64,000 bases of DNA, taken from positions 129,446-193,445 of the forward strand of contig NZ_JAGIBD010000007.1 of assembly GCF_017744555.1 (NCBI RefSeq). Reading direction: 5' to 3'. The notes under the pieces were generated by a model. It ran no database searches. It saw only the letters and a list, made by a program, of their open reading frames with translations, and had not been told where the DNA came from. Of this stretch, positions 50,965-58,468 are shown in pieces. The position numbers and the translations under genes were made by a program. Source of the DNA: Cellulomonas sp. Lineage in GTDB: Bacteria > Actinomycetota > Actinomycetes > Actinomycetales > Cellulomonadaceae. Numbering within the stretch: the first letter of the stretch is position 1; every line of letters begins with the position of its first letter.

Positions 50965-53937
50965 GTGACCTTCGCCAGCCCGCCCCGCCCCCGGCCGACC
51001 CGTCGGCGGCGCGGAGCGCTCGTCCCCACCCTCGTCGTCCTCGGCGCGATCGTCGTGCTGGTGCTCGTGCTCGCGCAGGTCTGGACCGAGGTCCTCTGGT
51101 ACGACCAGCTCGGCTTCCTGCAGGTGCTGCGCACCGAGTGGGGCACCCGCGCGATCCTGTTCGTGCTCGGCTTCCTGCTCATGGCCGGCGCTGTCGCCGC
51201 GAGCCTGAGCTGGGGGTACCGGTCGCGCCCGGTGTACGCGCCGTCGACGCAGGAGCAGCAGAACCTCGACCAGTACCGCGAGGCAATCGAGCCGCTGCGC
51301 CGGCTCGTCATGATCGTCGGCCCCGCGGTGCTCGGCCTGTTCGCGGGCGCCGCGGCGTCGCAGCAGTGGCAGACGGTCCAGCTGTGGATGCACGGCGGCA
51401 GCGTGGGCAAGACCGACCCGCAGTACGGCATCGACCTGGGGTTCTACCTGTTCACGCTGCCCGGGCTGCGGTTCGTCGTGTCGTTCCTCATGGCCGTCAC
51501 CGTGCTGGCCGGCATCGCGGGCCTCGCGACGCAGTACCTGTACGGCGGCCTGCGGGTCGGCGGCCAGCGCGGCACCGCGCCGCGGACCACGCGCGCGGCA
51601 CGCATCCACCTCGCCGTCGTCGGTGCTGTGCTCATGCTGCTCATCGCCGCGAACTACTGGCTCGACCGGTACTCGATCCTCACCAAGGCCGGCGCGAAGT
51701 TCGAGGGTGCCTCGTTCACCGACGTGCACGCCGTCATCCCGTCGAAGGCGATCCTCGCGGGCATCGCGATCTTCGTCGCGGTCACGTTCATCCTCACCGC
51801 GATCCGCGGCAACTGGCGGCTGCCCGCGATCGGCGTCGGGCTCATGATCGTCGCGGCGATCGCGGTGGGCGGGATCTACCCGGCCGTCGTCCAGCGCTTC
51901 CAGGTGCAGCCGAACCAGCAGGACCGCGAGGCCGAGTACATCAAGCGCAACATCGACGCGACGCTCGCCGCGTACGACCTTGAGGACGTCGAGACGAGCG
52001 ACTACGACGCCAAGGTCACGGCCGAGGCCGGTGCGCTGCGGCAGGACGCCGACACCACCGCGTCCATCCGGCTCCTCGACCCGCAGATCGTCAGCCCGTC
52101 GTTCAAGCAGCTCGAGCAGATCCGGGCGTTCTACCACTTCCCCGAGACGCTCTCCGTGGACCGGTACGAGGTGAACGGCGAGAGCCGCGACACCGTGATC
52201 GCGGTCCGCGAGCTCGACCTGTCGGGTCTGGACGCGCAGGCGCGCAACTGGACGAACGACAGCACGGTCTACACGCACGGCTTCGGCGTGGTGGCCGCGT
52301 TCGGCAACACGACCGCCGGGCGCGGCGCCCCGAACTTCTGGGAGGGCGGCATCCCGTCCAGCGGCGAGATGGGCACGTACGAGCCGCGCATCTACTTCAG
52401 CCCCCGGGCGCCGCAGTACTCGATCGTCGGCGCCCCCGAGGGCACGAAGGCCTGGGAGCTGGACTACCCGGACGACAAGTCCGGCGGCGCGGTGAACACC
52501 ACGTTCCCGACCCAGACGGTGTCCGCGGGCCCGAGCATCGGCAACCCGTGGAACCAGCTGCTGTACGCGCTGAAGTTCGGGTCCGAGCAGATCCTGTTCT
52601 CCAACCGCGTCACCGACGCGTCCCAGATCCTCTACGACCGCGACCCGCGCGAGCGCGTCGAGAAGGTCGCGCCGTACCTGACGCTCGACGGGCGCGTGTA
52701 CCCCGCGGTCGTGGACGGTCGCGTGAAGTGGATCATCGACGGCTACACGACGAGCGACGAGTACCCCTACTCGGCGCTGCGCTCGCTCGAGGAGGCCACG
52801 ACGGACTCCATCACCGAGACGTCCACCACGATCCAGGCCCTGCAGCCGAAGAACGTGAACTACATCCGCAACTCCGTGAAGGCCACGGTCGACGCCTACG
52901 ACGGGTCCGTGGACCTGTACGCGTGGGACGCACAGGACCCGGTGCTCGCCGCATGGTCGAAGGTGTTCCCGACGTCGCTGCAGCCGATGTCCGCGATCGA
53001 CGGCGCCCTCATGAGCCACATCCGGTACCCCGAGGACCTGTTCAAGGTGCAGCGGAACCTGCTCGGCCAGTACCACGTGACCGACGCCGGCCAGTTCTTC
53101 TCCGGGAACGACTTCTGGGCCAACCCGGCCGACCCGACGAAGTCGAACGTCAACGTGCCCCAGCCGCCGTACTACCTGACGCTCAAGATGCCCGACCAGG
53201 ACTCGGCACGGTTCTCGCTCATGTCGACGTTCATCCCGAACGGCTCGGGTGCGCGCAACGTGCTCACCGGGTACCTCGCGGTCGACGCCGAGGCGGGCAG
53301 CGAGGCCGGCAAGCCGTCCGCCGACTACGGCAAGCTGCGCCTGCTCGAGCTGCCACGTGACTCGACCGTGCCCGGGCCCGGCCAGGTGAACAACAACTTC
53401 ACCTCCGACCCCGTCGTGTCCAACGAGCTCAACATCCTCGGGCGCGGCGACTCGAAGGTGGTCCGCGGCAACCTGCTGACCCTGCCGGTCGGCGGCGGCC
53501 TGCTGTACGTGCAGCCCGTGTACGTGCAGGCCGCGTCGGGCACCACGTTCCCGCTGCTGCAGCGCGTGCTCGTGGCGTTCGGCGACAACATCGGGTTCGC
53601 CGACACGCTCGACGGCGCGCTGGACCAGGTGTTCGGCGGCGACTCCGGGGCGGATGCCGGCGACGCCGGCACGGCACCGGGTACCGACACCGGTGCGACG
53701 CCGACCCCCACGCCGTCGCCCGACACCGGCGGCGACACGGGCGGCGACACCGGGACGGACGCGTCCGCGCGCGCCGACCTCGAGGCCGCCCTGCAGGCCG
53801 CCAACAAGGCCATCCAGGACGGCCAGGCGGCCCTCGCGACCGGCGACTTCACGGCGTACGGGCAGGCGCAGAAGAGCCTCGACGCGGCCATCGACGCGGC
53901 GATCGCGGCGGAGGCGAGGCTCAACCCCAAGCCGTGA
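50965..53937 (+). CDS. UPF0182 (COG1615) large membrane protein
   Basis: 990 residues. A basic N-terminus (RPTRRRRG) leads to seven hydrophobic helices within about residues 18-300, including VPTLVVLGAIVVLVLVLAQV. A long extracytoplasmic region of about 600 residues follows. It contains the family block QRFQVQPNQQDREAEYIKRN and later WIIDGYTTSDEYPYS and NYIRNSVKATVDAYDG. The C-terminus has a Thr/Pro/Asp-rich linker and a helical segment, also common in the family. Function is unknown. GTG 50965 is chosen because helix 1 follows closely. Confidence 0.92.
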   Translation: MTFASPPRPRPTRRRRGALVPTLVVLGAIVVLVLVLAQVWTEVLWYDQLGFLQVLRTEWGTRAILFVLGFLLMAGAVAASLSWGYRSRPVYAPSTQEQQNLDQYREAIEPLRRLVMIVGPAVLGLFAGAAASQQWQTVQLWMHGGSVGKTDPQYGIDLGFYLFTLPGLRFVVSFLMAVTVLAGIAGLATQYLYGGLRVGGQRGTAPRTTRAARIHLAVVGAVLMLLIAANYWLDRYSILTKAGAKFEGASFTDVHAVIPSKAILAGIAIFVAVTFILTAIRGNWRLPAIGVGLMIVAAIAVGGIYPAVVQRFQVQPNQQDREAEYIKRNIDATLAAYDLEDVETSDYDAKVTAEAGALRQDADTTASIRLLDPQIVSPSFKQLEQIRAFYHFPETLSVDRYEVNGESRDTVIAVRELDLSGLDAQARNWTNDSTVYTHGFGVVAAFGNTTAGRGAPNFWEGGIPSSGEMGTYEPRIYFSPRAPQYSIVGAPEGTKAWELDYPDDKSGGAVNTTFPTQTVSAGPSIGNPWNQLLYALKFGSEQILFSNRVTDASQILYDRDPRERVEKVAPYLTLDGRVYPAVVDGRVKWIIDGYTTSDEYPYSALRSLEEATTDSITETSTTIQALQPKNVNYIRNSVKATVDAYDGSVDLYAWDAQDPVLAAWSKVFPTSLQPMSAIDGALMSHIRYPEDLFKVQRNLLGQYHVTDAGQFFSGNDFWANPADPTKSNVNVPQPPYYLTLKMPDQDSARFSLMSTFIPNGSGARNVLTGYLAVDAEAGSEAGKPSADYGKLRLLELPRDSTVPGPGQVNNNFTSDPVVSNELNILGRGDSKVVRGNLLTLPVGGGLLYVQPVYVQAASGTTFPLLQRVLVAFGDNIGFADTLDGALDQVFGGDSGADAGDAGTAPGTDTGATPTPTPSPDTGGDTGGDTGTDASARADLEAALQAANKAIQDGQAALATGDFTAYGQAQKSLDAAIDAAIAAEARLNPKP

Positions 53938-53975
53938 CGTGACGGTGCTCACGGGGACCCGATTTGGGTCGCCCC

Positions 53976-54005
53976 CGTCGGTGAGGTAGGTTTGTCTCAC
54001 CGACG
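53976..54005 (+). promoter_or_regulatory. Promoter of the initiator tRNA gene within an inverted repeat
   Basis: TAGGTT (53987-53992) is a good -10 for the tRNA. It lies in the loop of a perfect 10-bp inverted repeat, CGTCGGTGAG (53976-53985) and CTCACCGACG (53996-54005), whose right arm enters the tRNA gene. Confidence 0.5.
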
Positions 54006-54077
54006 CGGGGTGGAGCAGCTCGGTAGCTCGCTGGGCTCATAACCCAGAGGTCGCAGGTTCAAATCCTGCCCCCGCTA
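54004..54077 (+). tRNA. Initiator tRNA-fMet (CAT)
   Basis: A 74-base cloverleaf. The acceptor arm is CGCGGGG/CCCCGCT with a C1-T72 mismatch. The D arm is GAGCAGCTCGGTAGCTC, and the anticodon arm CTGGG-CTCATAA-CCCAG has three G-C pairs below a CAT loop. The T arm is GCAGG-TTCAAAT-CCTGC. The mismatch and the GGG/CCC pairs mark the initiator. The CCA end is not encoded. Confidence 0.97.
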
Positions 54078-54083
54078 CAAGAA

Positions 54084-54119
54084 GACGAAGGCCCGGACCC
54101 GATGGTCCGGGCCTTCGTC
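54084..54119 (+). terminator. Intrinsic terminator after tRNA-fMet
   Basis: A perfect 16-bp stem (54084-54099/54104-54119) with a four-base loop, six bases past the tRNA, then GTTCGT. Confidence 0.9.
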
Positions 54120-54212
54120 GTTCGTGCGGTCGTGGAGCGTCGCCGGCCGTCGAGCGACAGCGGACACGGGGTGCGAGGGTCCGCACCGCACAGGGGACGG
54201 TGGTGAACGGCT

Positions 54213-54683
54213 GTGGAGAGCGAGGGAGACGTGCGCGGTGTCGAGCGCGTGTCGGAGCCGGCTGTCGACGACCTGCGGGAGTTCCTGCACCGAGCGGACC
54301 TGACGGTGGCCGGGCTGGACGAGCCCACGGTGCAGCTGTGGATCCAGCGCGACGGCGACGGCGGGATCATCGGCAGCACGGGCTTCGAGCTCAGCACCGA
54401 CGGGAGGCACGCGCTCGTCAGGAGCGTCGCGGTCGCGCCGGAGCACCGGGCTGCCGGGACAGGCTCGCGCCTGGCTCGGTTCGCGATCGAGCAGGCCCGG
54501 GGTGCCGGCGCGGGCCGTGCCTGGTTGTTCTCGCGTCGGTCCGGGCCGTTCTGGCAGAAGCTCGGGTTCACGAGCGCCGATCGGCACGAGCTCGCAGCGG
54601 CGCTGCCCGCCGCGCACCAGGTGCGCCTCTTCGTGGACAGCGGCCAGCTCGAGCGCGAGGTCGCCTGGTCCCGGGTCCTCTGA
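54213..54683 (+). CDS. GNAT acetyltransferase, ArsN2-like
   Basis: 156 residues. The CoA-binding segment VRSVAVAPEHRAAGTGSRLA fits the GNAT loop (R/QxxGxG/A), and WLFSRRSGPFWQKLGFTSAD supplies the C-terminal strand-helix. The overall pattern, with a one-helix N-terminus (LREFLHRADLTVAGLDEPTV), resembles the ArsN2 group. No arsenic genes are nearby, so the substrate is open. The start codon is GTG 54213; an in-frame GTG at 54231 is possible. It follows the tRNA terminator by about 90 bases. Confidence 0.8.
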   Translation: MESEGDVRGVERVSEPAVDDLREFLHRADLTVAGLDEPTVQLWIQRDGDGGIIGSTGFELSTDGRHALVRSVAVAPEHRAAGTGSRLARFAIEQARGAGAGRAWLFSRRSGPFWQKLGFTSADRHELAAALPAAHQVRLFVDSGQLEREVAWSRVL

Positions 54684-54743
54684 CCGAGCGCAGGCCGCGT
54701 CGAGTCGCATCGTCCGCAGGTCGATGCCCGCATACTTCCGTGC

Positions 54744-55439
54744 GTGGCACTCACCGCAGCGATCGCGCAGCTCTCGTCGTCCCCGTCGGTCGTCGACAAC
54801 CTCGCCCGCGGCCGGGAGCTCGCGGCGCGGGCCGCCGACGCCGGGGCCGACCTCGTCCTCTTCCCCGAGCTGTCGCTGACGGGCTACGACCTCGACCGCC
54901 TCGCGGCCGCCTCGAGCTGGTTCGCGCCGACCGACGCTCGGCTCGACGACCTGCGCGCCCTGAGCCGCGCGGCCGGTCTGACGATCGTGCTCGGCGCTCC
55001 CGTGAGCGACGGCGACGGTCGCGTGCTCGCCTCCCTGGTCCTGCAGCCGTCGGGCTCGGTGGTCGTCGCCGCCAAGACCTACCTGCACGGCGACGAGGTT
55101 GCGTACTTCTCGGCGGGAACCGGCCCGACCGTGGTCGACGTCGCCGGTGAGCGGGTCGCCCTCGCGATCTGCTTCGACACCGCGTTCCCCGCGCATGCCG
55201 CGGACGCCGCCGCCGCCGGGGCGAGCGTCTATGCGGCGTCGGTCGTCTACGTCGAGGGCGAGGAAGGCAAGCTCGGTGACCGGATGCGCGCCCGGGCTGG
55301 GGACCACGGGATGGTCGCCCTGGCCGCCAACGCAGGCGGTCCGGGGTCGGTGGGCGAGTCAGGCGCGTGGGCGACCGACGGTGCCGTGCTGGCCGCCGCG
55401 AAGGGTCCTGGCGACCAGCTGCTCGTGGTCGCCTGGTAG
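54744..55439 (+). CDS. Nitrilase-superfamily carbon-nitrogen hydrolase
   Basis: 231 residues, short but complete. The catalytic triad is visible: Glu in LVLFPELSLTGY, Lys in VVAAKTYLHGDEV and Cys in LAICFDTAFPAH. LAANAGGPGS follows in the usual position. It hydrolyses an amide or nitrile; the substrate is unknown. CATACT lies seven bases before GTG 54744. It stands alone between the acetyltransferase gene and a convergent hypothetical gene. Confidence 0.9.
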   Translation: MALTAAIAQLSSSPSVVDNLARGRELAARAADAGADLVLFPELSLTGYDLDRLAAASSWFAPTDARLDDLRALSRAAGLTIVLGAPVSDGDGRVLASLVLQPSGSVVVAAKTYLHGDEVAYFSAGTGPTVVDVAGERVALAICFDTAFPAHAADAAAAGASVYAASVVYVEGEEGKLGDRMRARAGDHGMVALAANAGGPGSVGESGAWATDGAVLAAAKGPGDQLLVVAW

Positions 55440-55482
55440 CTGACGGCATCCCCGGCAGCGGCTCGTTCGGGCCGAGCAACGA

Positions 55483-56169
55483 TCACCGGGTCCACACCCG
55501 CAGGGGGCCGGCCGGCTCGAAACCGATGGCGCGCGGCGCGTCGAGATCGTCGCCCGACTCGTACCCCACGAGGGGGAGCGGGCCGAGCTCGCGCCGGGCG
55601 ACGACCTGCAGGTCGGACCACACGGTCACGGCGTCGGCGCGCAGGACGCGCACGTTCGACACACCGACGACCGTTCCCGCCCCGGTGCCCGAGCGGTTGA
55701 GTGCGGCGACCGCGAGCGGGCCGTGCGCGTCCGTCGCGATCAGGAGGCGGACCGCGGGGTCGTCGAGCACGGCGGCACCGACCGCGGTCGGGCCGTGAAC
55801 GGCCGCCCACGTCGGCAGGGTGGCCGCGTCGACGACCCGCCACGTCAGGACGGTTCTCGTGGGACGACCCGACGGAGCGGCGCGGGTGATCCACAGTGCC
55901 GAGAAGAGGAGCGTGAACCCGTGCGGCGTGAGGTCGAGGTCGGCGAACGAGTCCTTCACCGATGCGCCGGGTGACGAGTCGACGGCCGCGAGCACGTCGG
56001 TCGCGCGCACCCCGGCGCGGAGGGTGACGGCGTCCGGATAGGCGTCGGGGGAGCGGCGCGGCGTGGACCACAGGTCCGGCCGCGTGACCGTCGGCAGGCC
56101 GGCTGCCCGGCACACGAGGTCGCACCACGCGGCGTTGTTCGCTGCGGCTGCGACGGACGTGGCGGTCAT
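55483..56169 (-). CDS. Hypothetical protein with GNAT-like C-terminus
   Basis: 228 residues, not confidently assigned. The N-terminal half begins MTATSVAAAANNAAWCDLVC and has RRSPDAYPDAVTLRAGV. The C-terminal half (GTVVGVSNVRVL, PLPLVGYESGDDLDAP, AIGFEPAGPLRVW) resembles the second half of a GNAT domain, so it may be an acetyltransferase relative whose CoA loop has degenerated. ATG 56169 is preferred; longer frames run antisense to downstream genes. A cytosolic location is likely, as no signal or helix is seen. Confidence 0.6.
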   Translation of the reverse strand: MTATSVAAAANNAAWCDLVCRAAGLPTVTRPDLWSTPRRSPDAYPDAVTLRAGVRATDVLAAVDSSPGASVKDSFADLDLTPHGFTLLFSALWITRAAPSGRPTRTVLTWRVVDAATLPTWAAVHGPTAVGAAVLDDPAVRLLIATDAHGPLAVAALNRSGTGAGTVVGVSNVRVLRADAVTVWSDLQVVARRELGPLPLVGYESGDDLDAPRAIGFEPAGPLRVWTR

Positions 56170-56304
56170 CTCTCCATCCTGCCCACCTGCGGCGAGGCGG
56201 ACGACCGACCGCGGGCCGAGATCCGCCTCGACCCGGCGGACGGCAGGCCGCACGCGTCCGCGGCTCGTCGCGCCCTCCACGCCGGCGGCACCTACCGTGG
56301 GGCG

Positions 56305-56595
56305 ATGGGTCGGGCCGCCGCCGTCGTCGATCGTCTCGTCGCGAGCTACCAGAGGCTCCTGTCGCCGCGGAAGGGGTGGAGCTGCGCGCACCGGGTCGCG
56401 TACGGCGACGCATCGTGCTCGGCGGCGGTGCGAGAGCTCGTCCGTGAGCGCGGTGTCCTGCGTGCCGTCGTCCCGACCGTCGCGAGGTTCGTGGCGTGCT
56501 ACCACGCGGCGGTGCTGCTCGCGCAGACGGACGTGAGCGGGGTGTGCTGCTGCGGCGGCATCCCGATCCCGTTCCGCTTCGGCTCGCGCCGCTGA
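56305..56595 (+). CDS. YidD-like protein with an unusual Cys-rich end
   Basis: 96 residues. YQRLLSPRKGWSCAHRVAYG and DASCSAAVRELVRERGVLRA follow the YidD layout (YQ..LSP..G..C......CS.Y). Canonical CRFxPTCSxY is changed to CAHRVAYGDASCS, and the RC-P end is replaced by GVCCCGGIPIPFRFG. YidD aids membrane protein insertion and normally sits between rnpA and yidC; this copy is isolated, so it is probably a second, diverged paralogue. TACCGT (56293-56298) six bases before ATG 56305 shows a leaderless start. Confidence 0.75.
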   Translation: MGRAAAVVDRLVASYQRLLSPRKGWSCAHRVAYGDASCSAAVRELVRERGVLRAVVPTVARFVACYHAAVLLAQTDVSGVCCCGGIPIPFRFGSRR

Positions 56596-56670
56596 CGAAC
56601 CCGGTCGCCGGCGGCCGTTCGTCGGCCCGGGCTTGCGTTCGAGCGCGCTCGAAGCGGCAGGGTGGCGGGC

Positions 56671-57603
56671 ATGACGGACCTGCGGCTGGCGCTCGGCACG
56701 ATCCCGCTCGGCACGACGGTGGACGAGGAGGGTTCGTTCGCGATCCTCGACCGGTACGTCGAGCTCGGTGGGACGAGGATCGACACGGCGGACAACTACC
56801 CGTTCTGGCAGGACGGCTGCACGGGCGACGAGAGCGAGGCGACGATCGGCCGCTGGCTCGCCGCTCGCCGGAACCGCGACGCGGTCGTGCTCTCGACGAA
56901 GGTCGGGGCGCGCCCGCGCACGCCGGGCGACCGGACGCTCGACGACGTCGAGGGGTTGTCGGCGGCGGCGATCCGCGCGGCCGTCGCGGGGTCGCTGCGG
57001 CGGCTGGGCACCGACCGGATCGACGTGTACTGGGCGCACGTCGAGGACCGGGCGGTGCCGCTGGAGGAGACCGTCGCGGCGTTCGGGGCGCTCGTCGCGG
57101 AGGGCACGGTGGGTGAGCTCGGGGCGAGCAACCACGCGACGTGGCGGCTGGAACGGGCGCGGCGGACGGCCCGGGAGCTGGGCGTCGCACCGTTCGCGCA
57201 CGTGCAGCTGCGGCACACGTACCTGCAGCCGCGCCCGGGCGTGCGGCTCCCCGAGGGCGGGCACACGCTCGCGACGGGAGAGACGTTCGACTACCTCGCC
57301 GCCGAGGGCGACCTGACGCTGTGGGCGTACAACACGCTGATGTTCGGCGCGTACACCCGCCCGGACAAGCCGCTGCAGGAGCTCTTCGAGCACCCCGGCA
57401 CCACGGCGAGGCTGGCCGTGCTGCACGAGGTCGCGGGCGAGCTCGGGGTGTCGGCGAACCAGGTCGTGATCGCGTGGCTCGTCGCGCACGGCGTGGTGCC
57501 GATCGTCGGTGCGACGCGCGTCGAGCAGGTCGAGGACGCCGTCGCGGGCGCCAGGCTCACGCTCGACGCGGACGTGGTCGCTCGTCTGGACGCACCCGCC
57601 TGA
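56671..57603 (+). CDS. Aldo/keto reductase
   Basis: A 310-residue TIM-barrel NADPH oxidoreductase. The catalytic tetrad is visible as Asp/Tyr in IDTADNYPFW, Lys in VLSTKVGARP and His in IDVYWAHVEDR. The cofactor end is VPIVGATRVEQVEDAV. The alcohol or carbonyl substrate is unknown. ATG 56671 gives MTDLRLALGTIPLG, the usual opening, with GGTGGCGGG nearby; a start at 56662 is also possible. It is convergent with the VOC gene. Confidence 0.92.
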   Translation: MTDLRLALGTIPLGTTVDEEGSFAILDRYVELGGTRIDTADNYPFWQDGCTGDESEATIGRWLAARRNRDAVVLSTKVGARPRTPGDRTLDDVEGLSAAAIRAAVAGSLRRLGTDRIDVYWAHVEDRAVPLEETVAAFGALVAEGTVGELGASNHATWRLERARRTARELGVAPFAHVQLRHTYLQPRPGVRLPEGGHTLATGETFDYLAAEGDLTLWAYNTLMFGAYTRPDKPLQELFEHPGTTARLAVLHEVAGELGVSANQVVIAWLVAHGVVPIVGATRVEQVEDAVAGARLTLDADVVARLDAPA

Positions 57604-57612
57604 CGTCGGGCC

Positions 57613-58002
57613 TCATGCCTTGGCGGCGATGAGCTGGATCAGGTTGCCGCACGTGTCGTCGAGCACCGCGACCACCGCGGGACCGATGTCGGTGGGGGGC
57701 TGCGTGAACGTGACGCCGAGCGCGGTGAGGCGGGCGTGCTCGGCCTCGACGTCGTCGACGGCGAACTGGGCCAGCGGGATGCCGTCCTCGACGAGGGCGT
57801 CCCGGTAGGGCTTGACCGCGGGGTGTCCGGACGGCTCGAGCAGCAGCTCGGGGCCGTCGGGGGAGTCGGGTGAGACGACGGTGAGCCAGGCGTCGTCGCC
57901 GAGCGGGATGTCGTGGCGCTTCACGAAGCCGAGGACGTCGGTGTAGAACGCGAGCGCGGCGCGCTGGTCGTCGACGTAGATGCTCGTCAGCTGGATCCTC
58001 AT
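57613..58002 (-). CDS. VOC/glyoxalase-like protein
   Basis: 129 residues. RIQLTSIYVDDQRAALAFYT and LGFVKRHDIPLG form the first module; FAVDDVEAEHARLTALGV and VLDDTCGNLIQLI the second. This is the extradiol-dioxygenase-like VOC subgroup common next to ArsR genes. The final Glu/Gln metal site is weak (GNLIQLI). ATG 58002 overlaps the ArsR stop (ATGA), so the two are coupled and share the ArsR-controlled promoter. The substrate is unknown. Confidence 0.87.
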   Translation of the reverse strand: MRIQLTSIYVDDQRAALAFYTDVLGFVKRHDIPLGDDAWLTVVSPDSPDGPELLLEPSGHPAVKPYRDALVEDGIPLAQFAVDDVEAEHARLTALGVTFTQPPTDIGPAVVAVLDDTCGNLIQLIAAKA

Positions 58003-58283
58003 GGGTCGGCCTTCCGGGTGTTGGGCCACCGGCGGGCGATGGCCTCGAGCGGAGTCGGGTCGAAGTGGTGGAGCTTGGTGCGGCCGCGTCGTTCGCTCGT
58101 CACGAGGCCGGCGTCCTCCAGCACCGCGAGGTGCTGGGAGATGGCCTGCCGGGTCGACCCGATGCCGTGCCGCATCGTGAGGGTCGAGCAGATCTCGAAC
58201 AGCGTCTGGCCGTTGCGGACGGCGAGCTCGTCGAGGATCAGGCGACGGGTCTCGTCGTCGAGCGCCTTGAACACGTCTGGCAC
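57999..58283 (-). CDS. ArsR-family regulator
   Basis: 94 residues. MPDVFKALDDETRRLILDEL opens a winged helix whose recognition region is GSTRQAISQHLAVLEDAGLV, with the wing RRGRTKLHHFDPTPL. No metal-binding ELCVCDL-type motif is present, so it probably senses something else or acts as a partner of the VOC protein. GTG 58283 has TATCGT (58295-58290) six bases upstream and no Shine-Dalgarno. It is the first gene of a two-gene operon with an operator in its promoter spacer. Confidence 0.9.
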   Translation of the reverse strand: MPDVFKALDDETRRLILDELAVRNGQTLFEICSTLTMRHGIGSTRQAISQHLAVLEDAGLVTSERRGRTKLHHFDPTPLEAIARRWPNTRKADP

Positions 58284-58289
58284 GTCACC

Positions 58290-58319
58290 ACGATAGGCAA
58301 GTATTGGCTTGCATATCAA
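58290..58319 (-). promoter_or_regulatory. Promoter and operator of the arsR-VOC operon
   Basis: TTGATA (58319-58314) and TATCGT (58295-58290) are 18 bp apart. Within the spacer GCAAG-N6-CTTGC (58297-58312) is a perfect inverted repeat, well placed for ArsR to block RNA polymerase. Confidence 0.65.
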
Positions 58320-58468
58320 CCCTCGTTCGGACGCGTCCACACCCGGTTCGCGGTGCGAGCCTCAACAGGGGCAGGCAGGGGGCGGGACCAAGGTCCGGGG
58401 TGGCGCCGCACCTCGTGCCTAGCGTGACAAGTGCGCCGACGCGGGTGCGTGGCGCCGAGGAGGTACGC

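Noticed and set aside
54004-54119. tRNA-associated integration site of a genomic island
   Set aside because: No integrase or second copy of the tRNA 3' end is visible downstream in the window, and a normal terminator follows at once.
58304-58468. N-terminal extension or precursor peptide for the radical SAM protein
   Set aside because: It has no Shine-Dalgarno and a composition like noise, and GAGGAGGT directly precedes the ATG at 58469.
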